A stretch of DNA of 64,000 bases from Saccharina japonica (GCA_008828725.1 MEHQ01000321.1:717479-781478), one strand, 5' to 3'; counted from the stretch's first letter, positions 22,380-33,299 are shown. The notes: a model not told the origin generated them from the letters alone. Numbers and translations: made by a program.

Positions 22380-22542
22380 ATGGGTCTTCAGGGAGTCCTT
22401 GCCGCGATCGTGCTCACGATCGTCGCTACCGCTGTGGCTGCAACCTCGCGGCTGGACATCATCGATCTTCCGACCGGGTTTTTCCCTGAGGGAATGACGC
22501 TTGCCGAAAAGTGGACAGTCTACGTAGGGTCTTTCAACGAAG
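22380..22542 (+). CDS. Exon 1 of the beta-propeller gene
   Basis: It starts at an ATG followed by a hydrophobic signal peptide ending about residue 20, and includes the metal-ligand segment F-P-E-G-M. It ends in phase 1 at the donor 'gaag|gtgaga'. Confidence 0.8.
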
Positions 22543-25500
22543 GTGAGATAGACATCATCATTTCTGGAAGAATGGTTTTTCCCTTCACTTTCATTCATTT
22601 TCCCTGATTTCGTGTGCTACGAGGCTTTATTTGTTTTGTTTGTTCTTTTGTCTTGTTTTTTTTTTCTGAATTTCTTGCATCTCCCTTCATCTTCGTTTTC
22701 TTTGTCGTTCCTGTTTTGGTGTAAAGTACTACCAGGTATAATAGTTGGATATTCAGAGGTTACAGGTCCTTCGACAATAACGGCCAGAGCGTGTTGTGAG
22801 AGAAGCCCACCTTGACGACAAGAAGGAACGATCATTGCACTGACCCTATTTGGTCGAAAGTTTAGCCACATGATTCCTCGATGGTTTCGAGCCCCCATCG
22901 CGCGACACTGTCCGTCTCTGCCTTTAACAAAAGCAGAATCTTCTTCGCATACAGTACAGGACACCTAACAAGAAACAGGTTGATAAGAAAGCCAGGCTGA
23001 GATTCAGAGAAAAATAAGAAATGCGGGACTCGTTATCTTGAAATTAGTGTAGGAAGCACCCTCTCTCAAATAAGAAATCCAGCCTGGACCAGATTTCCTG
23101 TTTCTTATTAGATGTCCTGTACTGTACAAGCAATCAAAATATATACCCCGGTGTTACAGTAAGGGCCTCAGGTACGGTCATAACGGGAGCACCCATCCAA
23201 ATATTCGTATACCAGGTACAGTATGTCATAGACCGACGAAACGACAGTTGTCACATAAGAGAATACCGCCGAAAATCCCGTCGAGCCTAAGAGAATACCG
23301 GGTGGTTTTTGCTTTTGGTTCACATATGATCCCGGATGTTCGCCTAGCTATATGCTCGCGTTACACGCATCTATAGTATTACAGCTTGTCTACCACTAAT
23401 GGTGTCGAAAGTTGCGATATCGCAGATCATATCGTAGAACTCGCACAACATTATTACGGGAGGGGGGGGCACAGTAAACAGGACCTACGATACACCCCAA
23501 AACCTACATATGTACCTATTCTGAATGACAATATTTGGTCCTATTTACTATGGTACCCCGTGTTTGCTATAGCACAGGCATGTATATTTAAAAAAAAAAA
23601 AAAACAACAACAACAACAACAGCTGTGAGCTCGAGGATTTCGTCGAAGCTCATCTTTGCTAGCTGAGTGTAATACTTCGATCGCGCGTACTTACGGGTTT
23701 TATATGTCCTCATGTAGGATGTACATCCCGTATGAGGGGGACACAATCTGAGGCTATGATACCAGTGCTCTAAATACCGCTAGGTGGTCAATTGTCAGAA
23801 TCACTCGAACAAAATCGCAACCTTGAAACAGCAGGGGGTCGTTTTTTATTTGGACAGGGGTTATGGGTCTAAAGCATCGACGTTTGTGGGCAAACGCGGG
23901 ACGTGGTTATGTCAGTTGCTGCTCTGCACGAACGTTTCAACGGTGTGTGTGTTTCGTTTACGGTATGCGCGTGTTTCGGTAGTATTAAATAGTGCGCATC
24001 CGAAGGAGTTCGAGTGCGTGTCCAATACCATCCATACGTAAAGGCGGCCGTGTTGGTGTTCTGTGCTGCTATGTATGAACGTTTATGCTTTGAGTGTGTG
24101 TGTTTTGTGTACGTGATGTATGTTTCAGTATTCGTTGGACGTTGAGCACCCGAGGGGTTCGGAGTTCATGTAAAAATACCACGCGTACGTAATATTGCCA
24201 GTGTACATGAGTTTTGTTCATGGCGGTGCTCGTACTCGTAGGCCGTGCTTTTGAACCTGGAGAGGACAATCAGCGTGTTTTTGTTATAAGCCCTGAACCC
24301 ACGCCTACCCCGCTGCTGTGCCGCACCACGATGTATATAGGAAGTTCCCCACGTATATGAAGGTGGTACGTTTGAGGAAACACTACGCCGAAGTCAATAA
24401 TCGCAAAAATCAAATAAATGTGATGCGAATCGAAAAACCACGCGTGAACCGCAACCGGTCGCGCACATTGCTTCTCTAGAGCAATGTACATACTTCGCAT
24501 TTGAAAAAAAACAGACGGGACATTGGGCACATTCGAAGTTCCCCAACTGTTTCAGCGTTAAACATTGTCCACAAAAATATTGGCCAACTTTTTTCCACAA
24601 AAACAAAAAATGTACCGGTATCAGTTTCTTGCGCGCTCTAAAACAAATAGCCCACTGCGCAGATTGATGGGTACTGAAGATACGGGCAGCAGTCAGTGTA
24701 GTTCGCTTACTGCCATGATCTGCATCGATTGGCTTCTCCAAGACGAGGCATGGCCAACTAGTTCATGCACGTTTGGTCACAGCAGTGTGCGCTAAGGCCA
24801 GGTTCCAAAATGACGAATGTTTCCACGTGGCCGCCCGTTGCGAAAACTGTATTTTGCCGTGGTGGTGGTGGTGGTGGTGCCTTGGTACATACACCTCAAG
24901 CAGATGGAGCTATCTGGAAGGGTGATCTCCGCACCGGCGAAGGCGAAGTCGTGATATCATGCGGGCAGTCGGCGGGACTAGACTACGACAAGCGCTCGGG
25001 GTATCTGTTCGTCAGTGGTGCCTTCACAGGTAGGTGCTGCCTGCGCCAAGTCTTGCGTGATTCGATTGCAAAAACGAGTCATTTTGGGGACATTCAAGCC
25101 CCGTGTCCCCCACGTTATGGTGTGGGACGTGCATCCGAATACACCGCCTCGAGACTCGTCGTGTAGGTCTTCCTGTTCACCTCATCCGCAACAGAGCCTG
25201 TCAACCGCGAGGTCATTCGCACAATATCTACACATATGCGTTGATGGCGATGCCTTGGCAGAAGGTTGTCGTTAGACTTGCACCGAGTTGCTATGTTGTC
25301 CGTCATCCGATCGCGCGTGTGTGCACAATGCGACGGACCGACGGTTGAAACTGGACACGTGTGGAGTACAGATGGCTTCACCAGCGTGATGCAGTCGGTT
25401 CAAACTGCCAAACATGTATGATACGAGTAGTAGCGTATCAAACCCGTTGATTGAGGCACGAACGTGTAGATTGAAACATGAGACATTGGTCGTCACGTTC

Positions 25501-28500
25501 ACCTGGGTCAATCGAAAAACAAGTTACGATATTATATGTTCCATCAGGACATGAGACGACTTAAACAATTCCTCCGAAAACTATTAATGTTCCTGCGAAA
25601 ACCGAAAACCCCGCGCTCGTTTGACACGTCCTTAAACCTTAAACATACGATACAGCACCAAACAACAATTACGTCAGTTTCATGGGTTTAGTTTCCACCT
25701 CCGTTAAACGCCTCAAGGATCCCTAACATTTTTATGTTCGGCGGCCGCCGCCAATGAAAATCAAGCAAGCACGCACTGCTGCATATACACATGCATATAT
25801 GGGCATTAGCCAAAAATAGGTATACCTACGCAATTTGAGCCATTTATAGGTACACTGCGTAATGTACACCGGAAACGGCTTCCTGGCCCGCCTGATATTG
25901 GGCCTGCGCTCCATTGTACCTACAAATGGCTCAAAGTGCGTAGGTACACCTATTATCGGCCACTCATTTTACGTATCACCTATTTTTGGCTTCAACTGTG
26001 CCTATAAATGGCTCGAACGATCACTTTTTGGTAACTGAAACATAGACAGACGGCCACACCAGATTCCGGCGCTGTCAACCAGCCGACCGTACCTGTCTCC
26101 TATGGGAATTTGCCAAAAATAGGTATACCTACGCACTTTGAGCCATTTATAGGTACACTGCGTAATGTACACCGGAAACGGCTTCCGGGCCCGCCTGATA
26201 TTGGGCCTGCGCTCCATTGTACCTACAAATGGCTCAAAGTGCGTAGGTACACCTATTCCCGGCTACTAATTTTACGTATCACCTATTTTTGGCTTCAAAT
26301 GTACCTATAAATGGCTTGAACGATCACGTTTTGGCAACTGAAACATAGACAGACGGCAACACCAGATGCCGGGACTGTCAACCAGCTGACCGTACCTGTC
26401 AACCAGATGTGATGTTAGTCGTTTGGGCCACATGCCTTTAATGGGTGTGGTCGCGATGCGGAGAAACAGCAATGGCGAGTGTTTCCATGCCATTATACTG
26501 AAAGTACAATACACATACGTACTGTAGTGCAGTATATAGTAGGAGCAACTTTGGTATATATGTATGTGTACAAAGTAATACCATACGGTTAAGGGGGTCT
26601 GAGTTACACAGCCGCTGGCGCGGTCCGGAACAATATTCCACAGCAAACATTGGTGAGTATATATGAGCGAGACAGGTACGGTCGGCTGGTTGGCAGTCCC
26701 GGCATCTGGTGTGGCCGTCTGTCTATGTTTCAGTTGCCAAAACGTGATCGTTCGAGCCATTTATAGGTACACTTGAAGCCAAAAATAGGTGATACGTAAA
26801 ATTAGTAGCCAATAAAAGGTGTACCTACGCACTTTGAGCCATTTGTAGGTACAATGGAGCGCAGGCCTAATATCAGGCGGGCCAGGAAGCCGTTTCCGGT
26901 GTACATTACGCAGTGTACCTATAAATGCCTCAAAGTGCGTAGGTATACCTATCTTTGGCTAATGCCCTACATATATCCTACGTTGTATTATCCATTATAT
27001 AATGTATTCGCTTACAACGAAATTGCTGACAAACAGCTCGTGGTCGTTCCCAATTTAACCAGGCAGGATTACAGCTGCACGATACTGACTATACCTACCG
27101 TCCCCACTCCACTCTGAGCAGGCTCGATTCGCGTCTATGACACAGCGGACTACAGCCTCGTCGCAGAATTTGCCCCGGCCGGTACCGACGTCCCTTCGAT
27201 GGTGAATGACGTCCTTGTGACGAAGGAGGCTGCCTACTTCACGGACTCCTTCCAGCCCCAGCTGTACAAGGTGAAGACTATGCGGCTCGGGCCTCTGATC
27301 CACCGATGATGTTGAGCCCACTCTCAGCTTGTACGTGACCCCCCCCTCCCTAGACCAGTATTGGAACGCACTGCTACGTACGGGGTTGTAGCCCCCATAC
27401 ACAATATATAGGGGTGTATATTCTGTTGATAAACGACTGTCTCGATTGCTTAGCGTGTACGGAAATCGTGTAATTTTGAATGCAATGTGTCGTGATACTT
27501 GCATATATATGCTAACGGTTGACGGCTGGAGGTGCCAACACGACGATATCAGATTATTGTGGGTAGTACACGCAAACCCCTTTCCAGTCATGCTAAATGG
27601 GAGTTCCAAAAAACGAATACCAACACGGTGTAGTTAGAACAGTAGTGGAATCATAAGCCACCTGGCCGACGACTTGGTGATTCGACAAATTTCCCATAAT
27701 GTAACACCGCCACATTTTCCAAGTGGAAGGCCTCTGCCGGTGAATCGACGTTTTTTTCCGTGAAGCATACCTGCCTTGGTGGATCTACGTACACACCCTT
27801 CGCGTGAGCAATCATGTCGAACAATCGAAGGCATTTCAAGCTGTAGGTGCATCTACATACTAAGTAAAGTCAAGACCCGTTCTACTCCCATCACAAAGTG
27901 GGTATCGTCGAGGTTCTTTCGACGGTTCGGGGCTGAAAATCGTGGTTGTCGTGTCGCACGTCGATCGATGCCCAGGGGAACGCATTCCTCGTCTTTCTAG
28001 GCATACACGCCCGACAATGCCATGTGCGTACGGCAGCTTCAGATGTATATGGAGGCGTGCCTCGACAGGGATAACTCAAGTTATTCAGGGAGATCCTTGC
28101 TTGAGGGGCTGTCTCTCTCCATCACCCACACAGTGGCAAGGACATAACAAAATACCGGATGAAAAGTCCCCTGTGTCCTTGGTATCCAACGAACACCCAT
28201 TACGAAACAAGAATTGGCATTCAACCCGATGGTGGGTCCAGCTCCTCCGCTAAGAAGCACACGGTAAGGTGGATACCTCACCTGAGGGGAAATGAACATG
28301 CAACGCCGATGAGCAATCCGATGGCCTACGGTAGATTTACAAACATAAATCACATCGCCCGAAAACAAAATGACGGCATTCAGACGATTTTTGAGGTCAG
28401 ATATTTCGAAACTAATTTCAGTCCAAAAAAAAAAACAAAAAAAAGTTACCCTTATGTGTGTTCTTCACATTAAACCTTCCTTTCTACCCGTCGGCATCCA

Positions 28501-31500
28501 GCACACCCAGTGTTATAATAGCACCCGTCCAGTGTGAAATGCTACGTATGGCCAAAGAGTGTCACCTCTTTCGCAGCACGGTTTGTTTTGACGCATGCTA
28601 CGGTAAGGAGGGTCGCACTTCTTTAGTCCAACCTTTTCGGACTCGTGAAAAACCCTCGGCCGAGTGACCGCCACATTTCTGGACTGTCTCCAGTCTTTTT
28701 GAGATTTTTCCTTTTCGCTGCATGCACCGCCATGGAAGTACGACGGGTGCTGCGATAGAGGTAGCACTTTTTTGGCTGAAATATTTCCTGAACAGCGGGG
28801 CCCCCTTAGGGCCCATATTAACGAGTATAAAATAAATTCAATTTGGGAAAAATAAAATTCAAATTCGCTTTTCATTGGTCAACACACGCACCAGCACCCC
28901 CCAAGATCCTAATATTTGGTGCTGGTGCGCGTGTTGACCAATGAAAAGCGGATTTGATTTTTTTGTTTTCCAAATTGTTTTGTTTGTTTTCTTCGTTTAA
29001 ACGGGCCCTTAATCCAAAACCGTCGGAATTGTTCGTGATTGTGTTGCAAGTTGTTACGTTGTCTGGTTAGGCCATGGCATGTTCATCGGGTAGCACTTTT
29101 GGTATACACCAAAATCAGTGTGCAGGCTACTGCAGGTATAGAGCTCCTCAGGTGACCATCCTCAAACGGCAGAAATGGTGCACTTCTATCGTAGCAATGC
29201 ATCTTACTATCTACTGCGCGACAACGAAATATGGTTTCGACCGCAGCTTGGGAGTGCGAGGTACAGAAACGCCGTACTCTTAGTGAAAACCGGGGTACCC
29301 CCCCCCCCCCGACCGTAGCGCTGGTTTGGCTTCCCATGTGTATGTATGTTGTACGGCAGCTTTCGCTGGCGCTTCGGCCGAGCCATAATCGAACTTGCTG
29401 ACGCTTGTCATCTCATCGTGGGGCTTGTTTACACGGGGACTTTCGTTGACGGCCGGCCACCAAGTAGCACAGCAGTATACGCCTAGCCAGCGATGAAGGG
29501 TGCAGCCACCTGACCACGGCGTGAAAAAAAACGATTTCTTGACACCTACAGGTACCTTTGGACAGGCGCAGCGGGAAGCTTCAAAACGGCGCGCGCACGG
29601 AGGCAACGACCATCCCCCTCAGCTCGGGTTTCCCAAATATCGAGGGAAACTTCAATTCTAACGGCATCGAGGTGATCGGCATGCTACGAATTACATTGCC
29701 CCATATGTACAAAACTAATGGAATGTTTTATCGCCGGAGGTGGTGTTCAAGACATCAAGGTTCCCCCGTCGCGTCTCAGACTCGACGAAATACCACCAAT
29801 GCGCTGAGCCTTGTGTCGTGCTGCCTCGTATCGTGCAGCCGACGACAGTCTCTGTATGTGTCGACGCACGCGCTGCGTGTGTGCACCAGGGCGTAAAATA
29901 GGTGGTGAATTGTTGCGCTGCTGCACCTTTATCTCGCAAATCCCGTTTTTTTCACCACGTGCCGAAGGCATGGTGCGGTTCGCCGCACCACACTTTTCTT
30001 GTGCCGCACCTTTTTTCGCCGGAGGCGAAAAAATTGTGCGGGTTCTTTTTCGCCGTAGGCGAAAAACATATTTTGAGTCTGTTTCGCCGCAGGCGATTTT
30101 ATTTTGGACCTATTGCGTCACAGACGAATTTTGTTTTGGCGTGTTTGTTTGGGGGGTTTAATGTCTTGATTTTGTCTCAGATGCTATGTTTGGGTCTTGT
30201 TTCCTCTTTTGGCATAGAGTACTTCACTTCTTTTGAATTCGATTGAACTGTTGCCGTTTTCCTATGCCTGAGGACGTTCCAGGCAAACCAGGCCAGGGAC
30301 ACTGTGGCATGTGGCGCCTATTCAAGCACCACCTCACATCTGCTGACGATATGTCTGATGGTTGTTTACCGTAATTTTGTCCTTGTTTCTTCGCAAAATG
30401 CAGAACATTCTAAGGCAGCCGGCACCACGTATACAAGAGGATAAACCGAGCGGGTTAGACGCACATTTTGAGTATATTGACGCATATATGGTGAAAAAAG
30501 CGGCCTCCTGGGGCCCTCCGGGGGCCCCTGCGGGGAGCCGCACATCGCCTTCGGCGATGTGGTGCGGGCCCGCACCACGCCCTCCACCTCGTGGTGCGGT
30601 GATTTCACCACGAGCCGGACGCCTATTTTACGCCCTGGTGTGCACTATTGTACTTCCTGAAACCCGCAGCACCTCTTGCTAACTTTACACATCTCCCGCA
30701 GGTTACGGACGACGGCAAGACTCTCCTAGTTGTTAACAGCGCCGCGGGAGAACTCTATACAGTGGACCCTGAATCCGGCGAGGTTTCCCTAGTCGACCTT
30801 GGTGACGTGTCTGTGTACGGGGATGGAATGGTGAGAAACCTCTCAGACAACATCTGAAACCCGTATATACGGCAAGGGTTCGTAGCATCTTTTGGTCTAA
30901 AAGTCGATTTACCCACTGACGGGGGAGGCCTTGCATGGCGTGCTACTTATCATGCTCGGAAGCATTGTCTACTTCACAATGGGTATTGGTTTTAATGATG
31001 TAAGCCGCAAGATTTTGTGTGACAGGCTCGGTTTATGATATTTATCATATTTGTCAAAGTCGAATGTTGTGGTGCCATGTAGAGTCTGCTCGCTGTCATG
31101 AGTCTCAGAACATGGAGATGCTACGTCGACCGTATCGCGTATCAGTGCCAGGCGACATGCCAGCTGGGTAAGACAGACATACGCACACGTCTGCCGGACC
31201 GGCCCAACAACTGCCGTTTCTTCTTGGGTGCTTCTTCTGTACGGCGTGGCGCTTGGCTTGGCTCTTCAGGCGTGTAAAGCACGGGTAAAAACACTCGTGG
31301 GTGACCATCGCTCTCAAATGCGTTTGTTTTGGTGTCGCCGGGTGTTCCGAAACCGCCCTTGTATTGCCTCTTGCATATGCACAACCCCACGCTCTGTCTG
31401 CCACTCGCCGCCTCTCTTACACAATTCCAGGTGCTCCGCCAGAACACACTGTGGATCGTCGAGAACACCGCGGCGGCAGGAGACCACACACAAATCGTCG

Positions 31501-32235
31501 AGGTGATTTACGTACTAACAGAAGCATCGAAGTTGTATCCGTGCGAGCGGCCTCTTGAGTGTTTGGATGGCGCAGTTTGAAACGATTCCCGTACGAACAG
31601 AAGCGTCGAACACAACACACGTCGGCACCGGACGACTACTTTGGTGTCAGGGGGTCAGAAAATGTGCGACCGGGTATAGGGGAACCAGACGCCCTCGCGT
31701 AAGGGCTACACCCTACGGCGGGGGGGGGGGTCCGTCTATTGTCACCGTTCCCGGAGTTGGACACCTCCGCCGGTTTGCCATGTCGAACCTAAAGATGTGA
31801 AACAACTCAAGAGTTCGTTCTTGATCGAGCATATTTGTCTAACAATAACGCCCTCGTTAGCGATCGTCCTCGACGTACATATACAAGGCCCACGCTGCCG
31901 AGCTGAGCTTGGACTCCGTAGGACGAAAAGTAAACGACCCAGGAAGGCATTATGATAATGGCCGTCCGTACCTACTGTTCAACATCTACTAACCTAGCCC
32001 CCGTTTGATTCGTTGGCAGGTGTCTCTCTCGCCCGATCTGAGCTGCGGGTCGGTGTTGCCCCGCGTCCAAGTGAACGAGTACTTCGACTACCCTACCTCA
32101 ACGGTCCGCAAGGGCAACTCCTTCTACACGGTCATGTTGAAGTTCGGATTGCCCGCCGAGGACGTCGCGACGTCTTCGTTCGAGATAGTTCGGACGGATC
32201 GGGACAGCGGGATGTACGAGTGCCCCGCCAACTGA
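22380..32235 (+). CDS. Secreted SMP-30/gluconolactonase/LRE-like beta-propeller protein (7 exons)
   Basis: Predicted join: 22380-22542, 24904-25029, 27122-27270, 29552-29671, 30702-30830, 31431-31502, 32020-32235; 975 bases, 324 residues. All six introns are GT-AG with CAG acceptors, phases 1,1,0,0,0,0, and lengths 2361, 2092, 2281, 1030, 600 and 517. Residues 1-20 form a hydrophobic signal peptide. The rest matches the SMP-30/gluconolactonase pattern: F-P-E-G-M, Y-V-G-S, a D-G-x-I-W-K-G-D-L blade, V-N-D-V, T-D-S-F, L-Y-x-V, N-G-I, L-L-V-V-N-S, Y-G-D-G-M. E37, N125, N183 and D227 have nearly the spacing of human SMP-30 E18, N103, N154 and D204, so a divalent metal site is likely kept. The substrate is unknown; a lactone or phosphotriester hydrolase is possible. 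Single-base exon edges are by-eye calls. Confidence 0.82.
22950..23126. mobile_element. Tc1/mariner-like MITE in intron 1
   Basis: The ends are inverted repeats of about 30 bases: TACAGTACAGGACACCTAAC on the left, with two mismatches to the right end reversed over these 20 bases. The TA at each end followed by CAGT resembles the TA target and CAGT terminus of Tc1/mariner elements. There is no coding capacity. Confidence 0.65.
23452..23569. mobile_element. MITE-like element, copy 2 of the 3562-3680 family, in intron 1
   Basis: The left end 'tattacggg' and inner 'cagtaaacaggacc' pair with 'ggtcctatttactatgg' and 'accccgtgtttgcta' at the right. The ends are more diverged than in the first copy. 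A 14-base A run and CAA repeats follow at 23590-23620. Confidence 0.6.
23925..24210. repeat. Diverged direct repeat of about 145 bp in intron 1
   Basis: The halves 23925-24060 and 24070-24210 share 'acgaacgttt', 'gtgtgtgtgttt', a 'gtttcggtagta' or 'gtttcagtattc' word and 'gagttcgagtgc' or 'ggagttcatg'. No function is visible. Confidence 0.45.
24904..25029 (+). CDS. Exon 2 of the beta-propeller gene
   Basis: The acceptor 'caagcag|at' completes a split Asp codon, giving the family blade motif D-G-A-I-W-K-G-D-L. The exon ends in phase 1 at 'acag|gtaggt', after V-S-G-A-F-T. It contains G-L-D-Y-D, another family signature. Confidence 0.85.
25809..26098 (+). mobile_element. 290-bp repeat with internal TIR unit, copy A (intron 2)
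   Basis: The first 152 bases (25809-25960) have about 40-bp inverted ends built on 'aggtatacctacgca' and 'gcgtaggtacacct', each with 'tgagccattt' or its complement. A conserved 138-base tail follows, with 'aactgaaacatagacagacgg'-type sequence. Copies B and C are nearby. Confidence 0.75.
26112..26401 (+). mobile_element. 290-bp repeat, copy B (intron 2)
   Basis: Lies head-to-tail after copy A, with very high identity over both the TIR unit (26112-26263) and the tail. Confidence 0.75.
26669..26960 (-). mobile_element. 290-bp repeat, copy C, inverted (intron 2)
   Basis: The same repeat in opposite orientation: TIR unit at 26807-26960 and tail at 26669-26806. Together with copy B it could form a large hairpin around the unique 26402-26668 spacer. 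Confidence 0.75.
27122..27270 (+). CDS. Exon 3 of the beta-propeller gene
   Basis: The acceptor 'gagcag|gc' completes a split Gly codon. The exon carries I-R-V-Y-D, the V-N-D-V segment (N125, a candidate active-site residue) and T-D-S-F ahead of L-Y-K. It ends in phase 0 at 'aag|gtgaag'; reading through reaches a stop soon after. Confidence 0.85.
28590..28775. mobile_element. Fragments of TIR family D (intron 3)
   Basis: Two left-end-like pieces are visible: 'gacgcatgctacggta' at 28590 and 'gtgctgcgatagaggtagcac' near 28747. A further piece lies at 29087-29204. They are too eroded to define one element. Confidence 0.35.
28806..29012. mobile_element. 207-bp inverted-repeat MITE (intron 3)
   Basis: Two arms of about 95 bases are inverted copies around a loop of about 15 bases. 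The outer ends are TTAGGGCCC and GGGCCCTTAA. The inner arms share 'cgcttttcattggtcaac' and 'gcaccagcacc' with few mismatches. A single arm occurs alone at 48315-48370. Confidence 0.75.
29552..29671 (+). CDS. Exon 4 of the beta-propeller gene
   Basis: The acceptor 'cctacag|gta' keeps phase 0 and joins L-Y-K to V-P-L. The exon contains a P-L-x-x-G-F segment and N-S-N-G-I (N183, candidate metal ligand). It ends at 'gag|gtgatc', phase 0. The exon is short and was placed by family pattern as well as splice sites. Confidence 0.75.
29971..30105. repeat. Cluster of short perfect hairpins (intron 4)
   Basis: Four stem-loops lie in a row: TGGTGCGGTTCGCCGCACCA (29971-29990, 8-bp stem with TTCG loop); TTTTTTCGCC-GGA-GGCGAAAAAA (30011-30033); TTTTTCGCC-GTA-GGCGAAAAA (30046-30066); TTTCGCC-GCA-GGCGA (30082-30096). 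The last three share a stem and differ in the three-base loop. Confidence 0.75.
30508..30622. repeat. Second GC hairpin cluster (intron 4)
   Basis: Palindromes include GGGGCCC-TCCGG-GGGCCCC (30510-30528), CACATCGCC-TTC-GGCGATGTG (30541-30561), GGTGCGGGCCCGCACC (30561-30576) and GTGGTG...CACCAC (30591-30611). They resemble the cluster at 29971 in style. Confidence 0.7.
30702..30830 (+). CDS. Exon 5 of the beta-propeller gene
   Basis: The acceptor 'cccgcag|gtt' in phase 0 leads into T-D-D-G-K-T-L-L-V-V-N-S, G-E-L-Y-x-V-D-P and the G-D-G-M end (D227, candidate metal ligand). The donor is 'atg|gtgaga'. Confidence 0.87.
31431..31502 (+). CDS. Exon 6 of the beta-propeller gene
   Basis: A 24-codon exon between 'ttccag|gtg' and 'gag|gtgatt'. 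It encodes L-R-Q-N-T-L-W-I-V-E-N, matching the family's L-x-x-x-T-L-Y-V-V-x-N strand that follows the D-G ligand. Confidence 0.8.
32020..32235 (+). CDS. Exon 7 (terminal) of the beta-propeller gene
   Basis: The acceptor 'ttggcag|gtg' in phase 0 gives V-S-L-S-P-D-L, then the closing blade with Y-P-T-S-T-V and a G-x-x-F-Y-x-V strand, and a TGA stop. The last 30 residues lack a family match that I recognise. Confidence 0.85.
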   Translation: MSLSPDLSCGSVLPRVQVNEYFDYPTSTVRKGNSFYTVMLKFGLPAEDVATSSFEIVRTDRDSGMYECPAN

Positions 32236-32913
32236 TGATACACCAGACGAGAAAGAGCTCGTAGCCCAGCTTCTTCTGTTTGGTCGTCGTACCTAATCTA
32301 CGGTAGACGGTTTGCCACTGGGTCATGGCGGCTTACTGTTTTTCCCGGTGAAAATGGTCCCCTATTCCGCCGTTGCGTGTTTCGACTGTCGTACTGTGTA
32401 AGTCGCAAAGCCATGCCAGATAGCATGTGAAGCATTTATGCCTTTACTCATACCAGCCGGGTTAAAGCTGCAGAAGACGCCATGTGTAGATGGTGAAGTT
32501 CCATGGGGAAGGGGGGTGTTTTGGGACATACACGGACTCTACCACAATATGTAACGATTTACGGTATCTAGTTGGTGCGTGTCGTCGCAGCAGCACTGGT
32601 ATTTTTCGAGGGCGCTCCGCGCTTCGAAGTCATTTGTCGACGCGAGGAGGACTTTTATATTTACTTTCTATGTTACCACCGTGCCCGCCTGCCTCGCCCC
32701 CACCCGGGGTTGGCCGGCTCGAGGGCCTGCTCGAGGGCTCGTGCGGCCGGCCTACAGGAGATGTATGTGAAACTGTCAAGACGTCGGCCCGCTGGGCGTT
32801 TTCACAACATGAGACTTTTGCTCCGAAGACGCGAACATGGTATGGGCATGAAATATGTAGTATGATGTTCCTGATAGGCTGTTCTGTGTTTGTAATTAAT
32901 TGTTAAGTTTTAA
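32236..32913. other. Unassigned 3' flank of the beta-propeller gene
   Basis: The stretch presumably includes the 3' untranslated region. No confident polyadenylation signal or further gene was identified. Confidence 0.4.
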
Positions 32914-33002
32914 CCCTTACAGGACTGGAGTCCCGTTTTGGGGACAAATTACTTAGAATTAGACTGGTTTGTCCCCAAAACGGGACTGCAGTTCTAAAAG
33001 GG
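32914..33002. mobile_element. TTAA-targeted palindromic MITE, copy 1
   Basis: The 89-bp element is flanked by TTAA on both sides (32910-32913 and 33003-33006). The left end CCCTTACAGGACTGGAGTCC pairs imperfectly with the right end; the inner stem CCCGTTTTGGGGACAAA pairs with TTTGTCCCCAAAACGGG perfectly. TTAA duplication is typical of piggyBac-type transposition. Confidence 0.8.
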
Positions 33003-33299
33003 TTAAGAATGCCCCAAGCAATCTAATCTACACGTACCGTATTGCATATGTCCGTTTACGGCTCACCAGCACGATAACGGATGGCATTTCCATCAAGGTT
33101 TAAGAAACAGACGTAAGCCACGTACATAAGATATGTACGACAGGTAATATCGCAAGTAAGATTTGTTAGCATTCGTTTATTATGTAGGGCGGCCGTGAAC
33201 GTGGGGCATGTAATCAACCCAACAACAAGAAGCATCTCGCAGCTGGAAGCTTGGCGAACAATCTTGTAGCAGTATATATACTTTCGATTTGGATCTCTA

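Noticed and set aside
29902-30246. Plus-strand frame of 114 codons in intron 4
   Set aside because: It overlaps the hairpin cluster and lies between two well-supported exons of the beta-propeller gene; composition explains it.
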